DNA from: PRDV01 sp963710865 | Lineage (GTDB): Bacteria; Babelota; Babeliae; Babelales; Babelaceae | Reading direction: 5' to 3' | Assembly (NCBI GenBank): GCA_963710865.1 | Contig: CAVQBR010000001.1 | Coordinates: 123,836-187,835, forward strand | Length of the DNA stretch: 64,000 nt | In this document: positions 16,259-24,583 of the stretch, in pieces | Layout: each line of letters opens with the position of its first letter | Numbering within the stretch: position 1 is the stretch's first letter | Notes under the pieces: model-generated | Told to the model about the DNA's origin: nothing | Database searches by the model: none | What the model saw: only the letters and a program-made list of their open reading frames with translations | Translations under genes and position numbers: made by a program

Positions 16259-18922
16259 CTACATGAGATAAACATGCTGAGCAAGATAAATCAGCAGCTT
16301 CGCGACAATTGCATAATGGTCATTGCATTCTGCGCATACGAGAGCCTCAAAAATAGCATTGTGATCATCTTTGATATTCTCACCAAACTGATACCTACAA
16401 CAACCAGTATCTAGGAGGTCACGAAGCATTCGCTCATTGCCTAGGCCAGCTGCATACATAAGTGCCGTATTCCCATGAGAATCTCTCGCATTGACAAAAT
16501 AATGAGGCAACCGTCGCTCGATGAGATGCTTCATAACATTCTTATGATTAAACATCACCGCCCAGATAAGGCAGGTTTGACCGTTAGCAAAGCTTCTCTT
16601 CATTGCATTAGCCAGTACGAATGCATGAGGATCAGCCATATAGCTTTTCCATTCCGCTTGCTTTCTCATTACAGCAAGCAGAGGAAACCTCGCGGTTCGT
16701 CTCTCACTATAATCTCTCACATCATCTCGCAAGAGAAGTTTATATAGTTCCCTCTGTGCTTCCTGGAATCTGAAACTTGTCTTTTCGAGAGCAGTATCAT
16801 AATCATACTCGAGCTCTTGAAGGAGAGCTGCCCGCCCCCAATTACTCATAGCACCTGGAAAGAGGGTCTTTAATCTGCGATATCGATAGGGTAAGATTAA
16901 GCGAGCTGCCAGAATAACCTGCTTACGAGTTTTCGTCTCTAATCTTTTCCTGAGCAGAGCAACAATCTCATTCTTCTTTTGCTCTTGAGCGATGAAAATA
17001 GCTTTATATATCTTACTATGAGTCAAGCTATGTCCTTCCGGCAAGGTGCTAAATAAAATAAGACGCATCGTCAAAGGATAATTGCGAGAAAGAGCCTCAT
17101 TAAAAAACATTTCTTGCATTTCATCGCTGAGAAAAAAGGACTGACCATCGGGAACGCAGTGTAATCGGCTAAGCACCTTCTCTAATAAAACTGGCTTGCC
17201 AGATTGTAGAACAAGAAAACTGGCATCAAGAAGTTTCTCACTCCTACACATGCCGAGTAGCCGTTCTGCAAAGCTATCTTTTCCTAATTCTAAGAGAGCT
17301 AGACAGCCCTCTATCAAAACATCGTTATCAACTTCACAATCACTAGTCGTACAGTCAAGCATATGCTCTAACGCACGAAAACGACGCATTATGATCGCAT
17401 TGTGTATGCAATCAGAGAGAAATTGATCCCTTTCAGCACCCTTATCCTCCAATAGATTGAAAAAATCACAACTTCCCGACTCTAACTTTCTCATACTTTT
17501 CTCAATCAAGTCCTCTTCGCGAACCCTGGGACCTAGGCGAAAATCGAGTAAATCAGAATTTAAAGAGACTGCTGCGCTACAGGTCGATTCCAGATTGACA
17601 GCTCCAGCAGCCAGGAGCAGTTGTGAAATGGCAACATTCCCGTTTACTATAGCCTGAGCATAGGCCTGATCTTTCTCCCCATCACACAAACCCGAGGCTA
17701 GAAGAAGTCCTACGATATCTTCATGCCCATAGGTCGAAGCAAAAACTAATGCGCATTCAGCATCCTGGGAGGTTACCCCGCTTGCCAAAAGCATTTTAAC
17801 AATACCGCTACTGCCTTTTTCTGATGCGACTCTAAGCGCATACCCTCGAGCATAGGATCCTCCTGCTTGTCGCGTTAAGAGATCGACAAGATCACAATTT
17901 TGCTGATCCAATGCGTGACGAAGGGCTTCGACTCTCTCAATCTCTCGAGGCTCAAAGGACAAAAGCAGTGCAACAGCCGGTGTACAATCGGTAAGAGTAG
18001 CTACCTTCAGAGCCAGATCGATCCATTTTTTTGATACACCTGAAGACAGAATAGGTTCTAGTAGTGGCACGTGCTTGCGCAAAACTCCAACCAGGAGGCA
18101 ATGTCCTTTTATATCTTCCCCGTCCAACAGATGCAAGCTTTCTAAACCACCCATATTGCCGTCATAGACGGCAAGGATACCTCTGCTCACATGAGAAGGC
18201 AAAAAAGCACAGAGAAATCTAACGACATCTTCATGTCCGCTTATTGAGGCCAGCGTAATAGCACACAACAGGACTGATTCGTCTATTACTGGAACAAGTT
18301 TCTCCACAATCAAAGAGCCAGGCTCCTCGTCAATCATTGAGACAGGTTCCTGCTCGATAGCCGCGCTTGAGTATTCATATACAACTCTCAGTGCATCATT
18401 AAACCTCTCATAGATGAATTGAACCACTGGCAAATGACCACGCCCTGCAGCTCCTATTAGCAGGCCTGCAGCACCATCTTTAATTTCATTTGGAAAAAGC
18501 AAAAGGATGTTAACATGTCCCTGCTTGAGAGCGATAAAGATCACCTGGAAAATATCCTCAAACGAAATGTTCTCTGCCCGAATCATCTTCTCTACAGCAG
18601 CTGCATCACCATTATAAGCAGCTAACAGCAACTCGAGACAGTACCGTTTCGAGCTATCGCTGGAACCTGTCTGAGGAGGATACGTACGCCGATATTTTCG
18701 ATGCAAAAAATCAAGTACGACGCGATTCTCATTTGTAAGTTCTTCTCCTGCAAAGTGAACTGGCGGTACAGTAATTTCTTCAAGATCTCGTTTCAGCCCT
18801 TCTGGTAGATCGCTCCATGAACAGCGCAAATCCGCTGTTGACTTATCAAGAACCATAGCACAACCAAAGTGCACACTTGCCACACTAAAGAACCAAAGAA
18901 AAAGCTGTAGTTTTTTTTCCAT
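16259..18922 (-). CDS. Secreted ankyrin-repeat protein, 887 residues
   Basis: A signal peptide (about residues 1-23) and a strong GGAGGAG ribosome site mark the start. The body carries divergent ankyrin repeats in two blocks, about residues 85-480 (for example ASEKGSSGIVKMLLASGVTS and ASTYGHEDIVGLLLASG) and about 755-870 (NTALMYAAGLGNERMLRDLL), joined by a helical middle region with no clear repeat. This is much more degenerate than the other ankyrin proteins here. Ankyrin proteins of intracellular bacteria usually bind host proteins, but the target is unknown. Confidence 0.85.
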   Translation of the reverse strand: MEKKLQLFLWFFSVASVHFGCAMVLDKSTADLRCSWSDLPEGLKRDLEEITVPPVHFAGEELTNENRVVLDFLHRKYRRTYPPQTGSSDSSKRYCLELLLAAYNGDAAAVEKMIRAENISFEDIFQVIFIALKQGHVNILLLFPNEIKDGAAGLLIGAAGRGHLPVVQFIYERFNDALRVVYEYSSAAIEQEPVSMIDEEPGSLIVEKLVPVIDESVLLCAITLASISGHEDVVRFLCAFLPSHVSRGILAVYDGNMGGLESLHLLDGEDIKGHCLLVGVLRKHVPLLEPILSSGVSKKWIDLALKVATLTDCTPAVALLLSFEPREIERVEALRHALDQQNCDLVDLLTRQAGGSYARGYALRVASEKGSSGIVKMLLASGVTSQDAECALVFASTYGHEDIVGLLLASGLCDGEKDQAYAQAIVNGNVAISQLLLAAGAVNLESTCSAAVSLNSDLLDFRLGPRVREEDLIEKSMRKLESGSCDFFNLLEDKGAERDQFLSDCIHNAIIMRRFRALEHMLDCTTSDCEVDNDVLIEGCLALLELGKDSFAERLLGMCRSEKLLDASFLVLQSGKPVLLEKVLSRLHCVPDGQSFFLSDEMQEMFFNEALSRNYPLTMRLILFSTLPEGHSLTHSKIYKAIFIAQEQKKNEIVALLRKRLETKTRKQVILAARLILPYRYRRLKTLFPGAMSNWGRAALLQELEYDYDTALEKTSFRFQEAQRELYKLLLRDDVRDYSERRTARFPLLAVMRKQAEWKSYMADPHAFVLANAMKRSFANGQTCLIWAVMFNHKNVMKHLIERRLPHYFVNARDSHGNTALMYAAGLGNERMLRDLLDTGCCRYQFGENIKDDHNAIFEALVCAECNDHYAIVAKLLIYLAQHVYLM

Positions 18923-18949
18923 AAAATCTCCTCCAAAGATGTTTCCCTA

Positions 18950-18978
18950 AGAATGAAACGCCGATGATTAAATGTCAA
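18950..18978 (-). promoter_or_regulatory. Candidate promoter of the 887-residue ankyrin gene
   Basis: On the minus strand a perfect TTGACA (18973-18978) is followed after 17 bases by CATTCT (18950-18955), a poor -10. It lies 28 bases upstream of the ATG. Confidence 0.4.
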
Positions 18979-19422
18979 ATTATGGCGTAACTATTCCAAA
19001 GAGACCTTAGAAATATCGCCTCTTTTGACCTCTTGAAACTAATTCAGTCAATTTCAACTACTTATGCCAATAGAAAAAGCTCTTACAATTTAGAAGCATC
19101 TGCCTTGAACTCAATCGATTACTCCTTTACTCATGACGCACAAATACAGCTCTTAATACTTAAAACAAAGCATAAAACTTCAGAGAATATACTGAACGTG
19201 AGCGAAAATTACTCTGGCACTTTACCAGAAAGCGGTACAATAGTCGGCGGCTAATAACAGCCCTTTGTATTCATACGGATCGCCAATTCTCAATCGGATC
19301 CTTTCTCTGCAAATAGTTGAAGATCGCCAATCTGAAACTTCAATTGGAATTCAACAGAGCTGCTATAAACTCATGCAAAAATGCTTATCAGCTGCTACTT
19401 GGCCCCCACACCTAACCCCTCT
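18979..19422. other. Intergenic region between divergent ankyrin and Fic-like genes
   Basis: No convincing gene. Short open frames here lack ribosome sites and any recognisable pattern. The two divergent promoters sit at its edges. Confidence 0.5.
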
Positions 19423-19451
19423 TTGACACGCACAATCAAAGATGCTACATT
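19423..19451 (+). promoter_or_regulatory. Promoter of the Fic-like gene
   Basis: A perfect TTGACA (19423-19428), 17 bases, then TACATT (19446-19451). Transcription would begin near 19458, so an in-frame ATG at 19381 would not be transcribed and the start at 19489 is preferred. Confidence 0.55.
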
Positions 19452-19488
19452 TCAAACAGACAATTTGGCAACGCAGAAAGGAAATCCT

Positions 19489-20784
19489 ATGAAAAAACTT
19501 CTCACTCTTTTTGTTCATTGTTGCATTATGTGTAGTCTTATCACGCCTTCTTCTGCACATGCAATGAACTTGACTAAGGCAGCAGCAGAACCATCTGCTC
19601 AAAATAGGGAAGAATGTCCCGATACATTTTCTGCCTTGATGCATCATGTAGCTTCAGCCGCTGCGACTCAAGACAGTGCTCACAGTATACTTGCAAACAT
19701 TCAACCGTTTTCTGCTACTCCCTTTGATCATGTCCCAGCATATGTATATGCTAATCCGACTCAATATAAGAATTCTAACTGGACACCTGCACTATTTGCA
19801 CGTATTAAGTGCGCCGCAAATACTGCGACAAAAGCGCAGATCCAGTCTCTTGCAGCCGCTTCGTTTAAAGATTCACAACCAAGCAGTAAGGTATTAGCAG
19901 CAAAATACACCGAACTCGCAGAAAGCTATGATTGGGTTCATACCATGAATCTCATTGAGGAATGTCTTCGAGATGATCGTCCACTCACAATTAACCTGAT
20001 AAAAGAGGTCAATGCACGATTAACTCGTTTAACCATAGCTACCGAAGGAGACTTTCGAACCAGAAATGCTCTGTGGCTACAAAGTCAGCTTTCTCCAACT
20101 GAACGGTTATTTTGGCTGTATGTTCAAAAAGATCCAAACTATGCAGATATTTTCAAAGCACTTGGCAATAGCTCGTCAATACCCTTTTGTGAAACGAGTA
20201 GAGGTCTCCTTGATAACAAAGATAGGCATTTACGAGTTACCGATAACAAATATATCTCTACTGATAGCATACGAGAGCTTCTATCAATACTGGACGATAG
20301 AGGATGTGTAATAACTCACGATACTCATGAACGGTTGATCATTGATAGGACTCTTGCTGATCAGTGGGAAACAGAAGAATGTGCATCTGCAGAACATAGA
20401 AAAGGTCATATTAACATACACACATGGATTGATAAGCGCACGCATCGCTTTCCAGATGCGCGAACTATCGAAGTCCTTCTCTCAGATGCTCTGAATGATA
20501 TCAATTCAAATCAATTGCATCCCATAGAGGCAGCAGTGAGCATATGGTGGAATATGGCATTCATACACCCCTTTAATGGTGCTCACAAAAGAACTGGCAA
20601 AGCCTTGGCAAGCTACCTCCTGTTACGTTGCGGCTACTTACCGCCTTGTATCACGAACGATCAAGCCCAGCTCTACCATCAAATACTCAAAGCTAGCTTA
20701 GAAGCAGGGCCGGAAGTACTCTTGCACTTTGTTGTGAGCTTAATTGGAGAAGCACAAAAAAAATATGAAGGCCAGACTCTGTAA
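19489..20784 (+). CDS. Secreted Fic-domain protein with altered active-site motif
   Basis: The 431-residue protein begins at the ATG with a GAAAGGA site and a signal peptide (about residues 1-25); the longer ATG at 19381 is rejected because the promoter lies inside that extension. The C-terminal half is a Fic domain: EGDFRTRN flap-like segment near 180-190, then HPIEAAVSIWW before the core motif HPFNGAHKR at 360-368. The consensus is HPF-x-(D/E)-G-N-(G/K)-R, so His360, Lys367 and Arg368 remain, but the acidic Mg-binding residue is Gly and the Asn is His. Classical AMP transfer may be lost or changed. Fic effectors modify host proteins in other pathogens. Confidence 0.85.
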   Translation: MKKLLTLFVHCCIMCSLITPSSAHAMNLTKAAAEPSAQNREECPDTFSALMHHVASAAATQDSAHSILANIQPFSATPFDHVPAYVYANPTQYKNSNWTPALFARIKCAANTATKAQIQSLAAASFKDSQPSSKVLAAKYTELAESYDWVHTMNLIEECLRDDRPLTINLIKEVNARLTRLTIATEGDFRTRNALWLQSQLSPTERLFWLYVQKDPNYADIFKALGNSSSIPFCETSRGLLDNKDRHLRVTDNKYISTDSIRELLSILDDRGCVITHDTHERLIIDRTLADQWETEECASAEHRKGHINIHTWIDKRTHRFPDARTIEVLLSDALNDINSNQLHPIEAAVSIWWNMAFIHPFNGAHKRTGKALASYLLLRCGYLPPCITNDQAQLYHQILKASLEAGPEVLLHFVVSLIGEAQKKYEGQTL

Positions 20785-21137
20785 TCAGCGCTGACTCTTA
20801 TATTTCTCTAATACCCGATCTCGCAGAACCTCTTTCTGCGTTATCCCTTCTTCAATTTGTAGCTCATAAGCATAGGCGAGCAATGCACCCATTTGCTTTC
20901 CAGCGGGTACCACATCTTGAATATCTCTACCGCGCAGGATAGGCTCTGGGCGAGAAAGAGCCTGAGCTTCATGAGCTCGTTTCAAAAATTCCCCTAAAAA
21001 GTGAGGAGTCGTCGTAAGAGGACAATGGCCTTGTCCATTGCGACCACGTCTATCTGCAAGCGAAAGGCGAGCAAGCATCTCAATGTTCGTATACTTTGCA
21101 AGCTTTATAGCCAACCTACGATAGGCTGGTAGTCCAG
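20785..21137 (-). pseudogene. Truncated duplicate of the 3' end of the CCA/poly(A) polymerase gene
   Basis: This stretch encodes the last ~116 residues of the nucleotidyltransferase found intact at 24584-26005 and is identical to it in DNA over 348 bases. The N-terminal catalytic and HD domains are absent, and the open frame that runs on to 21219 begins at a TTG with unrelated sequence. It is a non-functional duplicate. It lies back to back with the stop of the Fic-like gene. Confidence 0.92.
20790..21137. repeat. 348-bp perfect direct repeat, copy A
   Basis: Base-for-base identical to 24598-24945, a constant offset of 3808 bp. Similarity continues weakly for about 12 bases beyond 21137, then ends. 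The two copies bracket the IS3-like stump and the 932-residue ankyrin gene. Confidence 0.95.
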
Positions 21138-21285
21138 AACTGTGTTTGCACTCACAATTGATCATTGATACCGCCAATCTATGAGCTATACTGCGCCGCC
21201 TTAGATGACTGAGGAGCAAGGCCGAATTCCTGATTTGTTAGAAAGGCAAATGTTTCATGATTATGAATAGTCTAAAAATCTTACT

Positions 21286-21453
21286 CTATTGTGTAATTAT
21301 TAATATAGCGATATCTATAAAAACTTTTTCTATGGCAAGAAGTGCCACTTTACCGTTATGCTTACTCGCCAGCTCAGAGATCGTCATATCACTTTTAATC
21401 GCATCTAAAGCTATCTCTCCCTTAAAACTTGCACTGTATTTTTTCCTTGCCAT
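21286..21453 (-). mobile_element. IS3-family transposase OrfA, N-terminal stump
   Basis: The 55-codon frame starts MARKKYSASFKGEIALDAIK and continues SDMTISELASKHN, the HTH_Tnp_1 N-terminus of IS3-family OrfA proteins. After residue 33 the sequence no longer matches and the frame ends at TAG 21286-21288. A GGAAGGAG ribosome site precedes the ATG. OrfB and the rest of OrfA are missing, so it is a dead element. A terminal inverted repeat candidate lies at 21500-21527. Confidence 0.85.
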
Positions 21454-21499
21454 AATAAACTCCTTCCACTTCTAGTTTGCCAGAATTTGCGCCTTAAGT

Positions 21500-21527
21500 A
21501 GTGGTCTAGTTTTTAGGGTTCAGTATA
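21500..21527 (-). mobile_element. Candidate left inverted repeat of the IS3-like element
   Basis: Read on the minus strand this is TATACTGAACCCTAAAAACT followed by AGACCACT. It resembles IS3-family ends (TG-ACTGA-CCC-TAAAA-TGGAC type) and lies 47 bases before the OrfA start. A possible partner at 21186-21200 shares only the outermost CTATACTG. Confidence 0.65.
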
Positions 21528-21622
21528 GTCTTTTTCACGAGCGATTAGGCAGTCCAGTTTTGCTCGCTTATTGTAGAGTTTAGCGGAGCCTCTGAACAGA
21601 CATACAACAGACTGTCTATAAC

Positions 21623-21651
21623 TTTACTCAAAAAACAAATCTTAGTATAAT
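21623..21651 (+). promoter_or_regulatory. Candidate promoter of the 932-residue ankyrin gene
   Basis: A perfect TATAAT (21646-21651) lies 37 bases before the ATG, with TTTACT (21623-21628) 17 bases upstream. Confidence 0.5.
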
Positions 21652-21688
21652 TTACTTGAATAACTTTATATCAAAAAAGGAGTGAAGT

Positions 21689-24487
21689 ATGAATTCCATT
21701 TTAATAGCATTTGTAGGATTGTTCAGTTGCTCAACAATTAATGGAATGGTTGAGACACAAACTCAAAGATCTGAATTAGAAGAGGCTATGCTTTTAGGAT
21801 GCCAATCTGGTCAAGCTCAAATGGTTCAGGTCCTTCTAGATGCAGGTGTAGATAAGAATATGCACAGAGCTGACGGTGCAACTATTTTGTATCACGCATC
21901 TGAAAACGGTAAGTATGAAGTGGTCGAAGTACTGATAAAAGCTGGAGCAGATAAAAATATCTCTTACAATGGACTAACTCCACTCCTTATTGCAGCCAGA
22001 AATGGTCATTCTCGAATTGTTCAGCTTTTGTTAGGAGACACTCCATCGAAAAATAGCTACATTATTGCTGCTGTAGGTCCTACAGTTCATGCATTTAATA
22101 TAGCGACATCAGAATCTTCTGTGTTAAATCAAGATAGAATAGAGATTCAATCACAAAGCGAAGCAAGGCAAGAACATTTCACAATAGAAAAATCTTCCGC
22201 TGCACATCCTACCTCGGCCGCAGCACAATCATATACGCCCGCTGAAAGAACTGAAAGTATGTTAGTTTCAGCATCTGCCCCTAATCTCTTTCTTGATTGT
22301 TTCACCAAAGGAAATGAGTACTTTACTGCTGATAACTGGCAACTGGCATTGGACTATTATAAACAAGCTTTAAAATCAGTAGATCTCGAATCGGCGAATC
22401 ATTATATTATTTTAGCTCATATGATGCAAATCTATCATAGCGGGAAACATGGCGCAGAACAAAAACCAAGCGAAGCACTCGCATATGCGCGTATACTTGA
22501 AGCTCAAAGTATTCATCCTGAAATGCAAGCTCTCTCGTTTTTAATACTCGCAAAATACTACTACAAAGGAACAGGTCTACCCAAAGATTTAACAGTCGCT
22601 CTGGAATATGCCCAAAAAGCCTCCCACCAAACTGACAATCCGTCGGCACAAGAACAAGCAGTTCTCCTGCTTGCAAAAATTAGAAAAATTCGAAGTGAAG
22701 AAGTATGCAACAATGAAAAGTTAAGAAACTCTTCAGACCATCTGAGCAGCGCAACCAGTGAAACTAGTGCCGCCGTCGCCCAATCAAGCTCAGCCGAACC
22801 AACGTCGCTAAACCAAGCCGCTGCAGAAGGCAATGTTAAAGTAGCCGACAGACTGATCCAAGCGGGTGCCATTCTTGATAAATCAGGTGTCGGTGGCGTT
22901 CGGCCATTGCATCTAGCAGCTCAAAATGGCCATTCCGAGGTAGTTGAGTTATTATTGAAGTTAGGTGCTGATAGAGATTTGCCACAGAAGGATGGCGCTA
23001 TTCCGTTATATCTAGCAGCTCAGAATGGTCACACAAAAGTAGTTGGCCTGCTGTTGAAAGTGGGTGCCGGTAAAGACATACCCACCGCCGAAGGAGAAAC
23101 GCCTTTATATATAGCAGCTCAAAATGGTCATGAAGAAATTGTTGGCCTTTTGTTAAAAGCAGGCGCCGCTAAAAATTTAAGCACAAAAGATGGAGCTACC
23201 CCCCTCTATATAGCAGCTCATAATGGTCATGTACAAATAGTTGATCTCTTGTTAAAATCTGGAGACAATGTTAATAACCGAGAGAAAGAAGGTACTACAT
23301 CCCTATCTGCAGCAGCTTTAAACGGTCATCATGAAATCGTTCAATTATTGATAGAAGCAGGTGCCGATTTCAACATGCCAAAACACAATGGCGCTACGCC
23401 ATTTTACAGAGCTGCTTACAACGGCCATATAAAGGTAGTTGACCTCTTGTTGACGGTAGGTGCTGAAAAAGAGAAATGTAATAGCGATGGATGGAGTCCT
23501 TTGCATATAGCCTCTTACATGGGTCATTCTGAGATAGTTAAACTACTATTGAAGGCCGGTGCTAATAAAAACCTACAAACTAAAGATGGATCGACACCGC
23601 TGTTACTTGCAGCGACCAATAATCAGCTTGCGGTTGTTGATCTATTATGGCGAGCAGGTGCTGATAAGAATCTGCCCGATAACCATAGCATGCGTTGGAC
23701 ACCGCTATCATCTGCGACTAGCAGGGGCCACTTGGGTGTAGTTAACTTATTATTGCGAGCTGGGGCTGATATAAATATGCCAAACTGGAAAGAGCAGACA
23801 CTTTTGCATATTGCCGCCAGCAATGGTCATGCACGCATAATCGAAGTATTGTTAACAGCTGGGTTCGATAAAAACAAGGTTGATGACGATGGAACAACGC
23901 CCTTAAGCAAAGCAGCTCGTTCCGGTCATGCAGAGGCGGTCGAGGTCTTGTTGAAAGCGGGCGCAGATAAAGAGAAGTCTGATCACAATCGATATACACC
24001 TTTGTATGAGGCAGTAAAGAAGGGCCATACACATGTCGTAGAAATGTTGTTGAATGCAAAGGCAAATCCAAATGTAATTACCGAATTCCACGATACACCT
24101 TTGCAAGCCGCCGCTGCAGAAGGTTATACACAGATAGTAGAACTGTTGCTTCGGGGGGGTGCCGATAAAGAAGGCTGTCCCGGTTTCAATTCCCCTCTAC
24201 TTCTAGCATGTGAAAAAGGGCACACTGAAATAGTCAGCATTTTATTGAAGGCTGGTGCCGACAAAAATCGGATTGGTGCTCCAAGTAACTGGACGCCCTT
24301 ACATGTAGCTGTCTGGAATCGTCGCTTACCAGTTATCGAATTATTATTGAAAGCTGGTGCCGACAGAAATATAAATGATAAGGACCACAAAACACCTCTG
24401 GAATTACCATTCGTAAGCCGAGATACCGAAATAATTGCATTGTTTAGGGAAGCCGCTAAATCGGATGAGTTATGTGCTGTCATGTAG
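21689..24487 (+). CDS. Secreted ankyrin-repeat protein with central Sel1/TPR-like insert, 932 residues
   Basis: A signal peptide (about residues 1-20) is followed by about three ankyrin repeats (30-115), a low-complexity Ser/Ala linker, a helical segment (about 200-335) with Sel1/TPR character (AKYYYKGTGLPKDLTVALEYAQKA near 290-310), another linker, then about sixteen regular ankyrin repeats (about 370-920) with the GATPLYIAAHNGHVQIVDLL type core. The repeats are clean, suggesting current function. An AAAGGAG site precedes the ATG. It sits between the two copies of the 348-bp repeat, so it probably arrived with that rearrangement. Confidence 0.9.
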   Translation: MNSILIAFVGLFSCSTINGMVETQTQRSELEEAMLLGCQSGQAQMVQVLLDAGVDKNMHRADGATILYHASENGKYEVVEVLIKAGADKNISYNGLTPLLIAARNGHSRIVQLLLGDTPSKNSYIIAAVGPTVHAFNIATSESSVLNQDRIEIQSQSEARQEHFTIEKSSAAHPTSAAAQSYTPAERTESMLVSASAPNLFLDCFTKGNEYFTADNWQLALDYYKQALKSVDLESANHYIILAHMMQIYHSGKHGAEQKPSEALAYARILEAQSIHPEMQALSFLILAKYYYKGTGLPKDLTVALEYAQKASHQTDNPSAQEQAVLLLAKIRKIRSEEVCNNEKLRNSSDHLSSATSETSAAVAQSSSAEPTSLNQAAAEGNVKVADRLIQAGAILDKSGVGGVRPLHLAAQNGHSEVVELLLKLGADRDLPQKDGAIPLYLAAQNGHTKVVGLLLKVGAGKDIPTAEGETPLYIAAQNGHEEIVGLLLKAGAAKNLSTKDGATPLYIAAHNGHVQIVDLLLKSGDNVNNREKEGTTSLSAAALNGHHEIVQLLIEAGADFNMPKHNGATPFYRAAYNGHIKVVDLLLTVGAEKEKCNSDGWSPLHIASYMGHSEIVKLLLKAGANKNLQTKDGSTPLLLAATNNQLAVVDLLWRAGADKNLPDNHSMRWTPLSSATSRGHLGVVNLLLRAGADINMPNWKEQTLLHIAASNGHARIIEVLLTAGFDKNKVDDDGTTPLSKAARSGHAEAVEVLLKAGADKEKSDHNRYTPLYEAVKKGHTHVVEMLLNAKANPNVITEFHDTPLQAAAAEGYTQIVELLLRGGADKEGCPGFNSPLLLACEKGHTEIVSILLKAGADKNRIGAPSNWTPLHVAVWNRRLPVIELLLKAGADRNINDKDHKTPLELPFVSRDTEIIALFREAAKSDELCAVM

Positions 24488-24583
24488 AAGTGAAGTATAA
24501 TTCGAAACAAATTCGACTAAACACCCCACTCACGTAATTAACAGAAATAACAACAACGCTGATTTTTTGTTCAAAAGTAACCA

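Noticed and set aside
19033..19254. 73-residue open frame in the gap before the Fic-like gene
   Set aside because: No ribosome site, no signal peptide and composition like intergenic DNA.
19381..19488. Upstream in-frame extension of the Fic-like gene
   Set aside because: The promoter TTGACA/TACATT lies inside it, and the signal peptide and ribosome site belong to the ATG at 19489.
20785..21219. 144-residue open frame reading as a protein
   Set aside because: Its C-terminal part is a duplicate of the cca gene end, and it starts at a TTG in unrelated sequence; treated as a pseudogene.
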